Positions 1 through 5,852 of a stretch of 6,359 bases of DNA are shown here, one piece after another. The translations under genes and the position numbers were made by a program. Under the pieces are notes generated by a model. It was given only the letters and a program-made list of their open reading frames with translations. It was not told the DNA's origin and did no database searches. How positions within the stretch are numbered: position 1 is the stretch's first letter; each line of letters begins with the position of its first letter. Origin of the DNA: Nocardioidaceae bacterium (lineage in GTDB: Bacteria; Actinomycetota; Actinomycetes; Propionibacteriales; Nocardioidaceae); contig JACCVA010000073.1 of assembly GCA_013698435.1 (NCBI GenBank), positions 1 to 6,359 of the forward strand, given 5' to 3'.

Positions 1-187
1 CCCGGATGTCGGCCGGCACCCGCTCGAGCGCCATCACCGCCACCGCGCCCGCGTCCTCGGCGATCTTCGCCTGCTCGGGGGTGACGACGTCCATGATCAC
101 GCCGCCCTTGAGCATCTCGGCCATTCCACGCTTGACCTGCGCGGTGCCGGTCACGGTGGTGTCGGTCGACTTCGATTCCTGCGTCAC
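1..187 (-). CDS. pdxS: PdxS, PLP synthase lyase subunit (N-terminal 62 residues, cut by window edge)
   Basis: PdxS builds pyridoxal 5'-phosphate from ribose 5-phosphate, glyceraldehyde 3-phosphate and ammonia supplied by the glutaminase PdxT, in a cytosolic 12+12 complex. Only the N-terminus is present. It reads through the family signature VKRGMAEMLKGGVIMDVV and then a stretch ending ALERVPADIR, which is very characteristic of PdxS/SNZ. Asp33 in GGVIMDV corresponds to the conserved catalytic Asp near residue 24 of shorter homologues. The catalytic lysines lie beyond the window. The start is GTG at 187, chosen because GAAGG (194-198) sits 6 nt upstream and the preceding codons contain no better start. 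The first 17 or so residues form the usual variable, polar N-terminal tail. It lies downstream of the PIM genes on the same strand, separated by 123 bp, so it may have its own promoter. The identification is firm even though the gene is partial. Confidence 0.95.
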   Translation of the reverse strand, partial: MTQESKSTDTTVTGTAQVKRGMAEMLKGGVIMDVVTPEQAKIAEDAGAVAVMALERVPADIR

Positions 188-224
188 GATGCACCTTCGT
201 CGTTGCGGTCTTCGGGATCCCTCC

Positions 225-255
225 ATCGTACGGCGTCGGCTCGCCGCGACTCCAA
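225..255 (-). promoter_or_regulatory. Possible promoter of pdxS
   Basis: On the minus strand, TTGGAG (250-255) and TACGAT (225-230) resemble a -35 and a -10 element for the main actinobacterial sigma factor, separated by 19 bp, which is longer than ideal. The -10 fits the TANNAT pattern and lies 37 bp before the pdxS start. This is pattern matching only. Read-through from the PIM operon remains possible. Confidence 0.3.
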
Positions 256-277
256 TCCACGCCGGCTGCCGCGTGGA
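256..277. repeat. Inverted repeat upstream of pdxS
   Basis: TCCACGC (256-262) and GCGTGGA (271-277) form a perfect 7-bp inverted repeat with an 8-nt loop. It lies 33 bp past the stop of the 166-aa gene and directly upstream of the possible pdxS -35. No T-run follows on the minus strand, so an intrinsic terminator is unlikely. It could be an operator, a short RNA hairpin at the end of the PIM operon transcript, or chance in GC-rich DNA. Confidence 0.3.
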
Positions 278-310
278 CGCCGACCGGCCCAGGAGACGAC
301 CGCCGTATCG

Positions 311-811
311 TTAAAAGCGCACCCTGTCGTCGAACCCGATCATCTGCGGAGCCGGCGCGTGACCACCGAGGTGCAGCCAGCGCACGAGCCGCCGGCCCCG
401 CAGGGCAACCGTGGACGTGGCCACGTCGTTGTGGATCCGCCTGGCCATCGTCAGCCGACGGCTCGCATCGGCAAGCTCCGCCACCTCCGGTCCGCTGTCA
501 GGCAGCACGACGAGGTGCAGCGCGCTGGTGAGGTCGGACTCCGCCTGCCAGCGGCCGTCCCTGTCGGCCTCCCGGGCAGCGGCAGCCGCGTCGCTCAGCA
601 GCACGGCAGAAGCGATGTCGAGAGCACCGCTGGTGGCCAGCTCCTGTGCTGCGACGGCCCGACGCAGGGCCTGCTCCTCGAGAATCGCCCGGGCGGCGGC
701 ACAACGCAGGTGGAGCTTGTCCAGGCGGTTCGCTGTCCACACGAGCCAGAGCGCGAACACGAGCACAGCCAGCACGACCGCTGCTGCGACGAGCGTGGCG
801 GTGCCGGTCAC
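311..811 (-). CDS. Uncharacterised one-TM helical membrane protein of the PIM operon, possibly LemA-like
   Basis: 166 aa, function unknown. Residues 3-25 are a strongly hydrophobic segment (start TGTATLVAAAVV, end ALWLVW) that should anchor the protein. The rest is Ala/Arg/Leu-rich and probably helical: NRLDKLHLRCAAARAILEEQ (28-47) follows the membrane segment, and RRIHNDVATSTVALRGRRLV (124-143) lies near the C-terminus. This layout, with an RR-x-x-N-x-x-V segment near the end, resembles LemA-type proteins and the helical proteins found at this position in other actinobacterial PIM loci, where some are annotated with a NUDIX domain. No NUDIX box is visible here. The start is GTG at 811, which overlaps the pimA stop as GTGA. 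The longer open frame up to 949 lies inside pimA and was rejected because its extra 46 residues are Arg-rich out-of-frame translation. There is no clear ribosome binding site, so translation probably depends on pimA. A role linked to PIM or the envelope is inferred from context only. Confidence 0.8.
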   Translation of the reverse strand: MTGTATLVAAAVVLAVLVFALWLVWTANRLDKLHLRCAAARAILEEQALRRAVAAQELATSGALDIASAVLLSDAAAAAREADRDGRWQAESDLTSALHLVVLPDSGPEVAELADASRRLTMARRIHNDVATSTVALRGRRLVRWLHLGGHAPAPQMIGFDDRVRF

Positions 812-1926
812 GGACGGGCCCCGGTCGAGGGAGGCAGCACGGTCTCGTAGACAGCCAGCACGTCCTGCGCCACTGTCGACCAGTCGTAGCGGCGTACGTC
901 GACAGCCGCGCGCCGCGCCAGCTCGTGCCTCAGGTCGTCGTCGAGGCACATCTCGACGACCGCGGCAGCGCAGCCGGTCGCATCTCCCGCGGTGAACAGC
1001 CGCCCGAGCGTGCCGTTGCCGAGGACTGCCCGAAACGACGGGAGGTCGCTCGCCACCACTGGCGCTCCAGCAGCCATCGCCTCGGCCAGTACGATGCCGA
1101 AGCTCTCCCCTCGGGTGTTGGGTGCGACGTAGACCGTGGCAGAGGCGAGCAGGCGCCCTCGCTCGTGGTTGCTGACGTGGCCGAGCAGCTCGACCGATCG
1201 GCGCACGTCGGCGGGAACGTCGTCGAGCCCGTCGGCGCTCCCGCTCCCCGCGACCAGCAGGCGGGCGTCGGGCACCGCACTCAGCACCTCTGGGAGCGCG
1301 GCGAGCAGCACCGCCAGTCCCTTGCGAGGCTCGTCGGTGCGTCCGAGGAAGACGATCGTCGGGCCAGGATCACACCACCGCGGCAGCGGCTCAGCACGCT
1401 CGAACGACGCGCAGAACAAGCCGTTGGGGATCACGACAGGCTCACCTCCGAGATGTTGGACGAGGGTGGCGCGCGCCGACTCCGACACCGCGATCCGGGC
1501 GTAGATCTTCTCTATCGACGGTCGCAGCATGCCTGCCATCGACGACATCGCCCTCGACCGCGGCATCGCCGTGTGGAACGTCGCCACCACCGGCTGCTCG
1601 GCCGCCCACAGCGCCAGCAGCGAGACGCTGGGGATCAGCGGCTCGTGCAGGTGCACGACGTCGAAGGCGCCGTCGCGCAGCCACCTCGCCGCCCGGGCCG
1701 CGACACGTGGCCCGAAGGCGAGCCTGGCGACGGACCCGTTGTAGGGCACCGGGATCGCCTTGCCGACCACCTCGACGTACCCCGGCAGATCGTCATCGGG
1801 CTCGCCCGGCGCCAGCACGCAGACCTGGTGCCCGGAAGAGGTGAGCTGCGAGGCCAGGTCACGCACGTGGTTCTGCACCCCGCCGGGCACGTCGAGCGAG
1901 TACGGGCAGACGAGCCCGACCCTCAC
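808..1926 (-). CDS. pimA: PimA, GDP-mannose-dependent phosphatidylinositol alpha-mannosyltransferase
   Basis: PimA transfers the first mannose from GDP-mannose to the 2-position of the inositol of PI, on the cytosolic face of the membrane. This starts the synthesis of PIMs and of the lipomannan/lipoarabinomannan built on them. The 372-aa protein has the GT-B, GT4-family layout. The N-terminal Rossmann half carries the glycine loop PGGVQNHV (14-21), PYNGSVARL (61-69), the HEP motif (94-96) and His118 in ATFHTA. The C-terminal half carries FLGRTDEPRKG (193-203) with Arg196 and Lys202, and the E-x7-E motif ESFGIVLAE (Glu274, Glu282). His118, Arg196, Lys202 and Glu274 fall at the same numbers as key residues of mycobacterial PimA. 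The basic stretch at 74-84 corresponds to the membrane-binding helix, with Arg in place of the mycobacterial Lys cluster, and position 123 is Arg instead of Lys. The start is GTG at 1926, with GGAGG 4 nt upstream and a GTGA overlap with patA. It is close to the mycobacterial length (about 380 aa) and intact. Confidence 0.96.
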   Translation of the reverse strand: MRVGLVCPYSLDVPGGVQNHVRDLASQLTSSGHQVCVLAPGEPDDDLPGYVEVVGKAIPVPYNGSVARLAFGPRVAARAARWLRDGAFDVVHLHEPLIPSVSLLALWAAEQPVVATFHTAMPRSRAMSSMAGMLRPSIEKIYARIAVSESARATLVQHLGGEPVVIPNGLFCASFERAEPLPRWCDPGPTIVFLGRTDEPRKGLAVLLAALPEVLSAVPDARLLVAGSGSADGLDDVPADVRRSVELLGHVSNHERGRLLASATVYVAPNTRGESFGIVLAEAMAAGAPVVASDLPSFRAVLGNGTLGRLFTAGDATGCAAAVVEMCLDDDLRHELARRAAVDVRRYDWSTVAQDVLAVYETVLPPSTGARP

Positions 1927-2855
1927 CCGTCCTCCACAGCGGACCAGCCGGGCGACGACACGCCGGCGACGACGTCGGCCGAGAAGATCGGCTGCAGCAG
2001 GTGCCAGTCCTCGGGCCGGCGGCGGATCGCCGCGGTGTAGAAGTCCGCAAGCTGCTGCGTCATGGCTCGCACGCCGTCCTTGCCCGGCTGGACCTCGACG
2101 ATGTCGCTGAAGTGCAGCCGCAGGAGCGGTCCGCGGTACTCCGACGTCAGCGCCACCAACGGAGCCCCCGTCATCCGCGCGAGCGCGGCCGGCCCGGTCG
2201 GCATCCTGGCTGGCTCGCCCAGCAGGTCGACCTCGACGCCCGACGTGGACAGGTCACGGTCGGCGACCAGGCAGACCAGTCGGCCGCGACGGATCGCTGC
2301 GCGCAGGTCGTTCAACGGGTTGCCACCACCGGTGAGCGGGCTGACCTCCATGCCGAGCGAGGTGCGATAGGAGAGGAACCGGTCGTAGAGGACCTCGGGA
2401 CGCAGTCGCTCGGCCACCGTCGACACCGGCATCTCGGTGAGGCACGCCCACGCCCCGGCGAGATCCCAGTTCCCCATGTGCGGAAGGGCGATGATGCCGC
2501 CCTTGCCCTCCTCGTACCGACGGCGAAAGCCTTCCTCGCCTGTGGTGACCACAGTGTCGACGATCCGTTGGTGGCTCCATGAGGGCAGCAGGAACACCTC
2601 GTGCCAGTAACGGAAGTAGGACCGCATCGCCCGCTGGGACAGCAGCCGCAGGTCCCCCTGGTCGAGCTGGGGTGCAGCCCTGCGGAGGTTCGCCTCGAGC
2701 TGGGTGACGCCGATGCCGCGCTGCCGCCACAGCCGATCGGCAGCGTTCTCCAGCACACGCGCGGCAGCCGCCTCCGGGGTGTGGCGGGTGACGGCCCACC
2801 CCAACCGGAACGCGTAGTCGACGATCCGGTCGCGAGGTGAGAGGTGGTCGCTCAC
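1923..2855 (-). CDS. patA: PatA, phosphatidylinositol mannoside acyltransferase
   Basis: PatA transfers a fatty acyl chain (palmitoyl in mycobacteria) from acyl-CoA to the 6-position of the PimA-added mannose, giving acyl-PIM on the inner face of the membrane. The 310-aa product belongs to the LpxL/HtrB-like lysophospholipid acyltransferase family. The HX4D motif is HMGNWD with His126 and Asp131, the same numbers as in mycobacterial PatA. It is followed by TVAERLRPEVLYDRF (146-160), SPLTGGGNPLNDL (172-184), CLVADRDLSTSG (195-206) and ARMPTGPAALA (216-226). Asp199 of VADRD aligns with the catalytic Glu of the mycobacterial AERD segment, a conservative change. The start is GTG at 2855, which overlaps the pgsA stop as GTGA and gives the family-typical N-terminus leading into DYAFRLGW. 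The open frame extends to 3233, but that part reads pgsA out of frame. No ribosome binding site precedes this GTG, which fits coupled translation. The end overlaps the start of pimA by 4 bp. Confidence 0.93.
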   Translation of the reverse strand: MSDHLSPRDRIVDYAFRLGWAVTRHTPEAAAARVLENAADRLWRQRGIGVTQLEANLRRAAPQLDQGDLRLLSQRAMRSYFRYWHEVFLLPSWSHQRIVDTVVTTGEEGFRRRYEEGKGGIIALPHMGNWDLAGAWACLTEMPVSTVAERLRPEVLYDRFLSYRTSLGMEVSPLTGGGNPLNDLRAAIRRGRLVCLVADRDLSTSGVEVDLLGEPARMPTGPAALARMTGAPLVALTSEYRGPLLRLHFSDIVEVQPGKDGVRAMTQQLADFYTAAIRRRPEDWHLLQPIFSADVVAGVSSPGWSAVEDG

Positions 2856-3472
2856 CCCGGCACAGTCGGGTCGGACAGGGCTTGGCGTCGAACCAGGACC
2901 ATGCGCTGCACGACGGTGACTGTGCTCGCCACCGCCACCGCCCAGAGCACGATCGTGAGCAGGACGGGGAGGTCGAAGATGTCCGACAGGCCCGTCATAG
3001 CCAGCACGGCCACCAGGCGGTCCGCCCGCTCGGCGATCCCGCCCTTTGCCTGCATGCCGAGGCTCTCCGCCTTGGCGCGGGCGTAGGACGTCACCGAGCC
3101 CATCACCAGCGCCCACAAGGCGACGTACGCCAACAGATCGTCGTCCCCACGGCCGAAGAAGTAGACCGCCAGCCCGGCGAAGATCGCAGCATCCCCGAGA
3201 CGGTCCAAGGTGGAGTCGAGGAACGCGCCCCACCTCGACGACGTGCCGAGCGTGCGGGCCATGTAGCCGTCGACAAGGTCAGAGAAGACGAAGGCTGTGA
3301 TGACAAGGACCCCGATGAGCAGCTGCCCTCGCGGAAAGAAGACCAACGCCCCGGCGACCACACCGGCCGTGCCCACCATCGTCACGGTGTCCGGTGACAC
3401 GCCCCACTTCATCAGCAGGTGCGAGATCGGCTTGAAGATGTTGGTCCAGAACTGACGGAAGCGCTCGAGCAT
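2852..3472 (-). CDS. pgsA: Phosphatidylinositol phosphate synthase (CDP-alcohol phosphatidyltransferase)
   Basis: This enzyme joins CDP-diacylglycerol and L-myo-inositol 1-phosphate to give PI-phosphate, the precursor of PI and PIMs, in the inner membrane. From the ATG at 3472 it has 206 aa. The family motif DG-x2-AR-x8-G-x3-D-x3-D is complete: DLVDGYMAR then GAFLDSTLD, with metal-binding Asp65, Asp68, Asp86 and Asp90. SYARAKAESLG and GGIAERADRL are typical of the actinobacterial PI-phosphate type rather than PG-phosphate synthases. Several hydrophobic segments suggest about six TM helices. Start choice: ATG 3472 gives the N-terminus expected for the family (MLERFRQFW, leading to GVSPDTVTMVG), but AGGAG touches the ATG and the better spaced AAGG is 11 nt away. 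A GTG at 3520 would add 16 polar residues and has no ribosome binding site; it could be used if the mRNA is nearly leaderless. It is the first gene of the operon, overlapping patA by GTGA, and is divergent from the EF-G2 gene. Confidence 0.93.
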   Translation of the reverse strand: MLERFRQFWTNIFKPISHLLMKWGVSPDTVTMVGTAGVVAGALVFFPRGQLLIGVLVITAFVFSDLVDGYMARTLGTSSRWGAFLDSTLDRLGDAAIFAGLAVYFFGRGDDDLLAYVALWALVMGSVTSYARAKAESLGMQAKGGIAERADRLVAVLAMTGLSDIFDLPVLLTIVLWAVAVASTVTVVQRMVLVRRQALSDPTVPG

Positions 3473-3535
3473 CTCCTGTGGCGCCTTCTCCTCTTGTGAC
3501 GTGCCTGGTCGACGGGGCACGCAGGGTGAGCGACG

Positions 3536-3541
3536 ATGCTA
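3536..3541 (-). promoter_or_regulatory. Possible -10 element of the pgsA-patA-pimA operon
   Basis: TAGCAT on the minus strand fits the TANNAT -10 pattern. Transcription would start near 3529, leaving about 10 nt before the upstream GTG (3520) or about 57 nt before the ATG at 3472. The expected -35 position (around 3559-3564) reads CTCGGG and does not match the consensus. Such a promoter would need an activator or be of the extended type. The evidence is weak. Confidence 0.3.
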
Positions 3542-3543
3542 CC

Positions 3544-3560
3544 GGTCACCGCTGGTGACC
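3544..3560. promoter_or_regulatory. Perfect 7-3-7 palindrome, candidate operator
   Basis: GGTCACC GCT GGTGACC is a perfect 7-bp inverted repeat around a 3-bp centre. It lies between the divergent genes and only 2 bp upstream of the possible pgsA -10. The 17-bp length and symmetry fit a binding site for a dimeric regulator acting on one or both promoters. It could also fold as a short RNA hairpin, but no T-run follows on either strand. The regulator cannot be named from the site. Confidence 0.5.
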
Positions 3561-3665
3561 CGAGCAGATCGACCCTTGTGCCGACGACACCGCCGGGTGA
3601 AAGGTGGGGTCTGGCGCAAGCGCGCAGCGGCGCCGCGGACACGCACCAGCAGGTGACGGCACAAG

Positions 3666-3673
3666 AAAGGAGG
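3666..3673 (+). promoter_or_regulatory. Strong Shine-Dalgarno sequence of the EF-G2 gene
   Basis: AAAGGAGG is an essentially full match to the anti-Shine-Dalgarno complement, 10 nt before the ATG at 3684. It fixes that start codon and is the strongest ribosome binding site in the window. Confidence 0.85.
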
Positions 3674-3683
3674 CGGGCCCTCG

Positions 3684-5852
3684 ATGTCGGGCAGACCCGC
3701 GGGGGCCGGTGCGAGTGAAGGCGAGGCGCACCAGCCCACCCACCCTGGTTCCCTCCGCAACGTCGTACTGGTCGGCCCATCCGGAAGCGGCAAGACCACG
3801 CTCGTCGAAGCCCTCCTGCACGCAACGGGCGCCGTCGCCCGGATGGGCCGGGTCGAGGACGGCACCACGGTCGCAGACTACGACGAGGCGGAGATCCGGC
3901 AGCAGCGTTCGATCGGCCTCTCGCTTGCGCCACTGGCCGTGGGCGACGTCAAGGTCAACCTGCTCGACACCCCCGGGTACGCCGACTTCGTGGGTGACCT
4001 GCGCGCCGGGCTTCGCGCCGCCGACTGTGCGCTCTTCGTCGTGTCCGCGCACGAGGGTGTGGACGGAGCGACCCGCGCGCTGTGGCAGGAGTGCGCGTCG
4101 GTGGCGATGCCGCGCTGCGTCGTCATCAGCAAGCTGAACCATCCGCGCGCGGACTACGACGGTGTCCTCGCGCAGGCGCGGGAAGCGTTCGGGGACAAGG
4201 TCGTGCCGCTCTACGTCCCGGTCGCCCGCGACACCTCCGACGTCGCCGACCTGGTGGCGCTGCTCTCGCAGACGGTGTCCGACTACTCGTCCTCTGCACC
4301 GGGTGGCCGGACTGTGCGTGCGCCGTCGGAGGAGGAGCAGTTGTTGCTCGACGAGGCGCGGGGGTCGCTCATCGAGGGTGTGATCGAGGAGTCCGAGGAC
4401 GAGTCGCTCATGGACCGCTACATGGGCGGTGAGGAGATCGACTTCGACCTGCTCGTCGGCGATCTCGAGACGGCGGTGGCGCGAGCCAGCTTCTTCCCCG
4501 TCATCGCAGTCTGCGCCCTCACCGGACTCGGTCTCCAGGAGCTGCTGGAGATCATCACGCAGGCGTTCCCTGCGCCCTCCGAGCACCCGTTGCCGGCGGT
4601 GTACACCAGCACGGGCGCGACCGTCGACGGGCTGGGTTGCGATCCTGGTGGTCCCCTGCTCGCCGAGATCGTCAAGACGACGTCGGACCCGTACGTCGGC
4701 AGGATCAGCGTCGTGCGGGTCTTCTCGGGCACGGTCACACCTGACGCCACCGTGCACGTGTCGGGGCACTTCTCACAGTTCACCGACGCTCGGTCGCAGG
4801 CCGCTCACCCTGACCACGACGAGGACGAGAAGATCGGCGCCTTGTCGTCGCCCCTCGGCAAGCAGCAGCGCGCTGCGGACGTCTGCATCGCGGGCGACAT
4901 CTGCGCCATTGCCAAGCTCTCGCACGCCGAGACCGGTGACACCTTGAGCGACAAGGACAACCCACTCGTGATGGAGCCGTGGTCGATGCCCGACCCGCTG
5001 CTCCCGATCGCAGTCGTCGCACACGCCAAGGCCGACGAGGACAAGCTCGGCCAGGCCCTGCAGCGGCTCGCAGCCGAAGATCCGACGGTCCGGATCGAGC
5101 ACAACCCCGAGACGCTTCAGCTCGTCTTGTGGTGTATGGGTGAGGCGCACGCCGACGTGCTGCTCGACCGGCTGACGCACCGCTACGGCGTGCAGGTCGA
5201 CCAGGTCGACGTACGCGTGCCGTTGCGGGAGACGCTGGCAGCGCCGTCCAAGGGTCGCGGGCGGCACGTCAAGCAGAGCGGCGGCCACGGCCAGTACGCC
5301 GTGTGCGAGATCGAGGTCGAGCCGCTTCCACCCGGCAGCGGGTTCGAGTTCGTGGACAAGGTCGTCGGCGGTTCCGTTCCGCGCCAGTTCATCCCCAGCG
5401 TCGAAAAGGGCGTTCGTGCGCAGCTCGGCCGCGGCCTGCAGGCCGGCTATCCCGTCGTCGACATCAAGGTGACGCTGTTCGACGGCAAGGCCCACAGCGT
5501 CGACTCCAGCGACATGGCGTTCCAGACCGCCGGGGCGCTGGCACTGCGTGAAGCCGCCAGCTCTGCCGGCGTCCAGCTGCTCGAACCGATCGATGAGGTC
5601 GACGTGCTGATCGACGACGACTTCGTGGGTGCGGTCATGGGTGACCTCTCCACCCGGCGTGCCCGCGTCGTCGGCACCGAGCCCGTCGGCACCGGACGCA
5701 CGCTGGTCAAGGCGGAGGCGCCGCAGCTGGAGCTGGTCCGCTACTCCACCGAGCTACGCTCGCTGAGCCATGGCACGGGAACCTTCTCTCGCACCTTCGC
5801 CCGATACGACTCCATGCCGGGGCATGTCGCCGCCAAGCTCATCGGCGGCTAG
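3684..5852 (+). CDS. fusA2: Elongation factor G paralogue, EF-G2 (FusA2, EFG II) type
   Basis: A 722-aa translational GTPase with all five EF-G domains. The G domain spans about 25-295: P-loop GPSGSGKTT (31-39), switch I region RSIGLS (75-80), DTPGYADF (95-102), and SKLN (149-152) in place of NKxD. Domain II is about 300-425, III about 435-510, IV about 512-630 and V about 632-720. Domain IV keeps QSGGHGQY (531-538) and HSVDSSD with His604, the counterpart of the tip His of E. coli EF-G that reaches the decoding centre. Domain V ends with LRSLSHGTGTFSRTFARYD. The Tyr in DTPGY and the lack of RGITI mark the EFG II paralogues, not the housekeeping EF-G. From memory, mycobacterial EFG2 binds guanine nucleotides but shows no ribosome-dependent GTPase, whereas Thermus EF-G-2 is active, so its role here is open. 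The Asn in SKLN is unusual. The start is ATG with an excellent Shine-Dalgarno sequence; residues 1-24 are a poorly conserved polar tail. A lipoprotein gene begins at its stop codon. Confidence 0.93.
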   Translation: MSGRPAGAGASEGEAHQPTHPGSLRNVVLVGPSGSGKTTLVEALLHATGAVARMGRVEDGTTVADYDEAEIRQQRSIGLSLAPLAVGDVKVNLLDTPGYADFVGDLRAGLRAADCALFVVSAHEGVDGATRALWQECASVAMPRCVVISKLNHPRADYDGVLAQAREAFGDKVVPLYVPVARDTSDVADLVALLSQTVSDYSSSAPGGRTVRAPSEEEQLLLDEARGSLIEGVIEESEDESLMDRYMGGEEIDFDLLVGDLETAVARASFFPVIAVCALTGLGLQELLEIITQAFPAPSEHPLPAVYTSTGATVDGLGCDPGGPLLAEIVKTTSDPYVGRISVVRVFSGTVTPDATVHVSGHFSQFTDARSQAAHPDHDEDEKIGALSSPLGKQQRAADVCIAGDICAIAKLSHAETGDTLSDKDNPLVMEPWSMPDPLLPIAVVAHAKADEDKLGQALQRLAAEDPTVRIEHNPETLQLVLWCMGEAHADVLLDRLTHRYGVQVDQVDVRVPLRETLAAPSKGRGRHVKQSGGHGQYAVCEIEVEPLPPGSGFEFVDKVVGGSVPRQFIPSVEKGVRAQLGRGLQAGYPVVDIKVTLFDGKAHSVDSSDMAFQTAGALALREAASSAGVQLLEPIDEVDVLIDDDFVGAVMGDLSTRRARVVGTEPVGTGRTLVKAEAPQLELVRYSTELRSLSHGTGTFSRTFARYDSMPGHVAAKLIGG

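Larger units (their letters stand above)
3473..3683. other. Divergent intergenic region between pgsA and the EF-G2 gene
   Basis: About 160-210 bp, depending on the pgsA start, separate the two divergent genes and must hold the promoters for both. It contains a perfect palindrome (3544-3560), a -10-like TAGCAT for the pgsA side, and a strong Shine-Dalgarno sequence for the EF-G2 side. I see no convincing -35/-10 pair for the plus strand and no riboswitch or RNA gene. Confidence 0.6.

Noticed and set aside
646..2040. Long plus-strand open frame (464 codons) opposite pimA
   Set aside because: It is antisense to the well-supported pimA and its translation is Arg/His/Gly/Pro-rich without any domain pattern, as expected from the opposite strand of a high-GC gene.
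2856..3233. N-terminal extension of patA by up to 126 residues
   Set aside because: The extension reads pgsA in another frame and is Gly/Arg-rich; the GTG at 2855 with the GTGA overlap gives the family-length protein.
3550..3560. PHO-box-like unit GGTCACCAGCG on the minus strand within the palindrome
   Set aside because: PhoP sites in actinobacteria are direct repeats of 11-bp units. Only one unit fits here and the adjacent 11 bp do not, so the symmetric reading is preferred.
3613..3634. Inverted repeat GGCGC ... GCGCC in the EF-G2 leader
   Set aside because: Five GC-only base pairs with a 12-nt loop are expected by chance in this composition, and no regulatory context supports it.
3546..4769. 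Long minus-strand open frame (407 codons) opposite the EF-G2 gene
   Set aside because: It overlaps the clearly coding EF-G2 domains I-II on the other strand and shows no recognisable motif; it is a GC-bias shadow.
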